Shown here: piece after piece, positions 4,705 through 5,501 of the stretch
Numbering within the stretch: the first letter of the stretch is position 1
How the letters are laid out: each line of letters begins with the position of its first letter
Source: Candidatus Competibacteraceae bacterium
Lineage (GTDB): Bacteria; Pseudomonadota; Gammaproteobacteria; Competibacterales; Competibacteraceae
Assembly: GCA_020445045.1 (NCBI GenBank)
Contig: JAGRHI010000196.1
Span: 854-6,354 of the forward strand
Reading direction: 5' to 3'
DNA: 5,501 nt
Made by a program: the position numbers and the translations under genes
Notes under the pieces: model-generated
Databases searched by the model: none
Told to the model about the DNA's origin: nothing
Seen by the model: only the letters and a program-made list of their open reading frames with translations

Positions 4705-5501
4705 ATGCACCGCGATGCGGTAGGCGCTTACATCAGCAGCGTGGCCGGAGGCGAGACCGTTCGCGCTTTCGTTCCCGCGCCATTGCCGCCCAATCCCCCG
4801 CTCGACCTTGGCGGAACCCGCCAAACCTTGCTCGAACGCGCCACGCTGGCCTTGGGGCGCCTGGACAGCATCAGCCTGCTGCTGCCCGATCCGCGGCTAT
4901 TCCTGTATGCCTACGTGCGCCGTGAGGCAGTGCTGTCATCGCAAATCGAAGGGACCCAATCCTCTCTCTCGGACCTGCTGCTGTTCGAGTTGGATGAAGT
5001 GCCCGGCGTGCCCTTCGATGACGTGGTGGAGGTGTCCAATTACATCGCGGCGCTGGAACACGGTATGGCCCGGTTGCGTGAAAGCTTTCCGTTATGCAAC
5101 CGGCTGTTGCGCGAGATGCACGCCAAGCTGATGGCGCGAGGCCGAGGCAGCGAGAAGGCTCCAGGGGAGTTTCGCCGCAGCCAGAATTGGATCGGCGGCA
5201 CCCGCCCCGGTAACGCTCAATTCGTGCCACCGCCACCTCAGCAGGTCGAACCCTGCATGGCGGCGCTGGAGAGCTTCATTCACGGCGAGGCGGACACCGC
5301 CCCCGTGCTGCTCAAGGCGGCGCTGGCCCACGTCCAATTCGAAACCATCCATCCCTTTCTCGACGGCAACGGACGTTTGGGGCGGCTGCTCATCGCCTTG
5401 TTGTTGCACCAAGGCGGCCTGCTGGCGCAACCGTTGCTGTATCTGAGCCTTTATTTCAAGCAACACCGCGCCGTCTATTACGAGTTGCTCGACCGCGTGC
5501 G
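4705..5501 (+). CDS. Fic-family protein AMP-transferase (3' end outside window)
   Basis: The frame from ATG 4705 stays open to the right edge (265 complete codons; relatives of this architecture have about 370). Fic enzymes usually transfer AMP from ATP to a hydroxyl side chain of a target protein in the cytoplasm. The N-terminal part (about 1-110) matches the Fic_N type and carries the inhibitory helix motif (S/T)xxxE(G/N) as S78-SQI-E82-G83, which makes it a class II Fic with a built-in autoinhibitory glutamate. The core motif HPFLDGNGRLGR at 216-227 is complete, including the catalytic H216. The NWIGG...AQFVPPPP stretch (161-178) is the usual substrate-binding flap. In relatives a winged-helix-like end follows, here out of view. 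TAA at 4648-4650 closes the frame upstream and ATG 4705 is the first ATG. It lies 122 bp after hsdM on the same strand. The target protein is unknown. Confidence 0.93.
   Translation, partial: MHRDAVGAYISSVAGGETVRAFVPAPLPPNPPLDLGGTRQTLLERATLALGRLDSISLLLPDPRLFLYAYVRREAVLSSQIEGTQSSLSDLLLFELDEVPGVPFDDVVEVSNYIAALEHGMARLRESFPLCNRLLREMHAKLMARGRGSEKAPGEFRRSQNWIGGTRPGNAQFVPPPPQQVEPCMAALESFIHGEADTAPVLLKAALAHVQFETIHPFLDGNGRLGRLLIALLLHQGGLLAQPLLYLSLYFKQHRAVYYELLDRV

Noticed and set aside
4808..5466. Several 100-130-codon frames on both strands within the fic region
   Set aside because: They overlap the real Fic frame (4705 to the edge), whose motifs are complete; the alternatives have Cys/Arg/Pro-rich, unrecognisable translations.

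Overview
The window reads as a GC-rich proteobacterial chromosome segment, most likely gammaproteobacterial. That guess rests on the style of the Lon C-terminus, the small outer-membrane-type lipoprotein and the overall codon use; no marker here fixes a genus. It holds five genes, two of them cut by the window edges, and no RNA gene, insertion sequence or CRISPR array that I can support.

Left part (1-1791), housekeeping and envelope. The window opens inside the C-terminal protease domain of an ATP-dependent Lon protease, with both catalytic residues visible. Seven bases after its stop begins a secreted pentapeptide-repeat protein: a signal peptide, then 39 uninterrupted five-residue repeats, with two cysteines on each side of the helix. 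Facing it across a 31-bp gap, on the minus strand, is a small predicted lipoprotein of an uncharacterised family.

Middle (1792-2185), a gene-poor region of about 394 bp. It has an AT-rich patch, an 8-bp inverted repeat, a perfect 13-bp palindrome, a small GC-rich hairpin, and a strong ribosome-binding site in front of a 15-codon reading frame. It separates the divergent lipoprotein gene from the restriction-modification genes.

Right part (2186-5501), a defence locus. A long-form type I restriction-modification methyltransferase subunit (HsdM, 798 residues, with a roughly 300-residue C-terminal extension) is followed after 122 bp by a Fic-family AMP-transferase that runs off the right edge. 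The specificity (hsdS) and restriction (hsdR) genes are not in view and would be expected further right. Fic genes lying among hsd genes are a known arrangement; whether this Fic is functionally tied to the restriction system cannot be told from sequence.

The points most worth a second look are the AT-rich SQL...SQL segment inside hsdM, the leader region of hsdM (no ribosome-binding site of its own, a small SD-led frame upstream), the unbroken exported pentapeptide helix with cysteine-flanked ends, and the hsdM-fic pairing. I did not find a clearly undescribed system.
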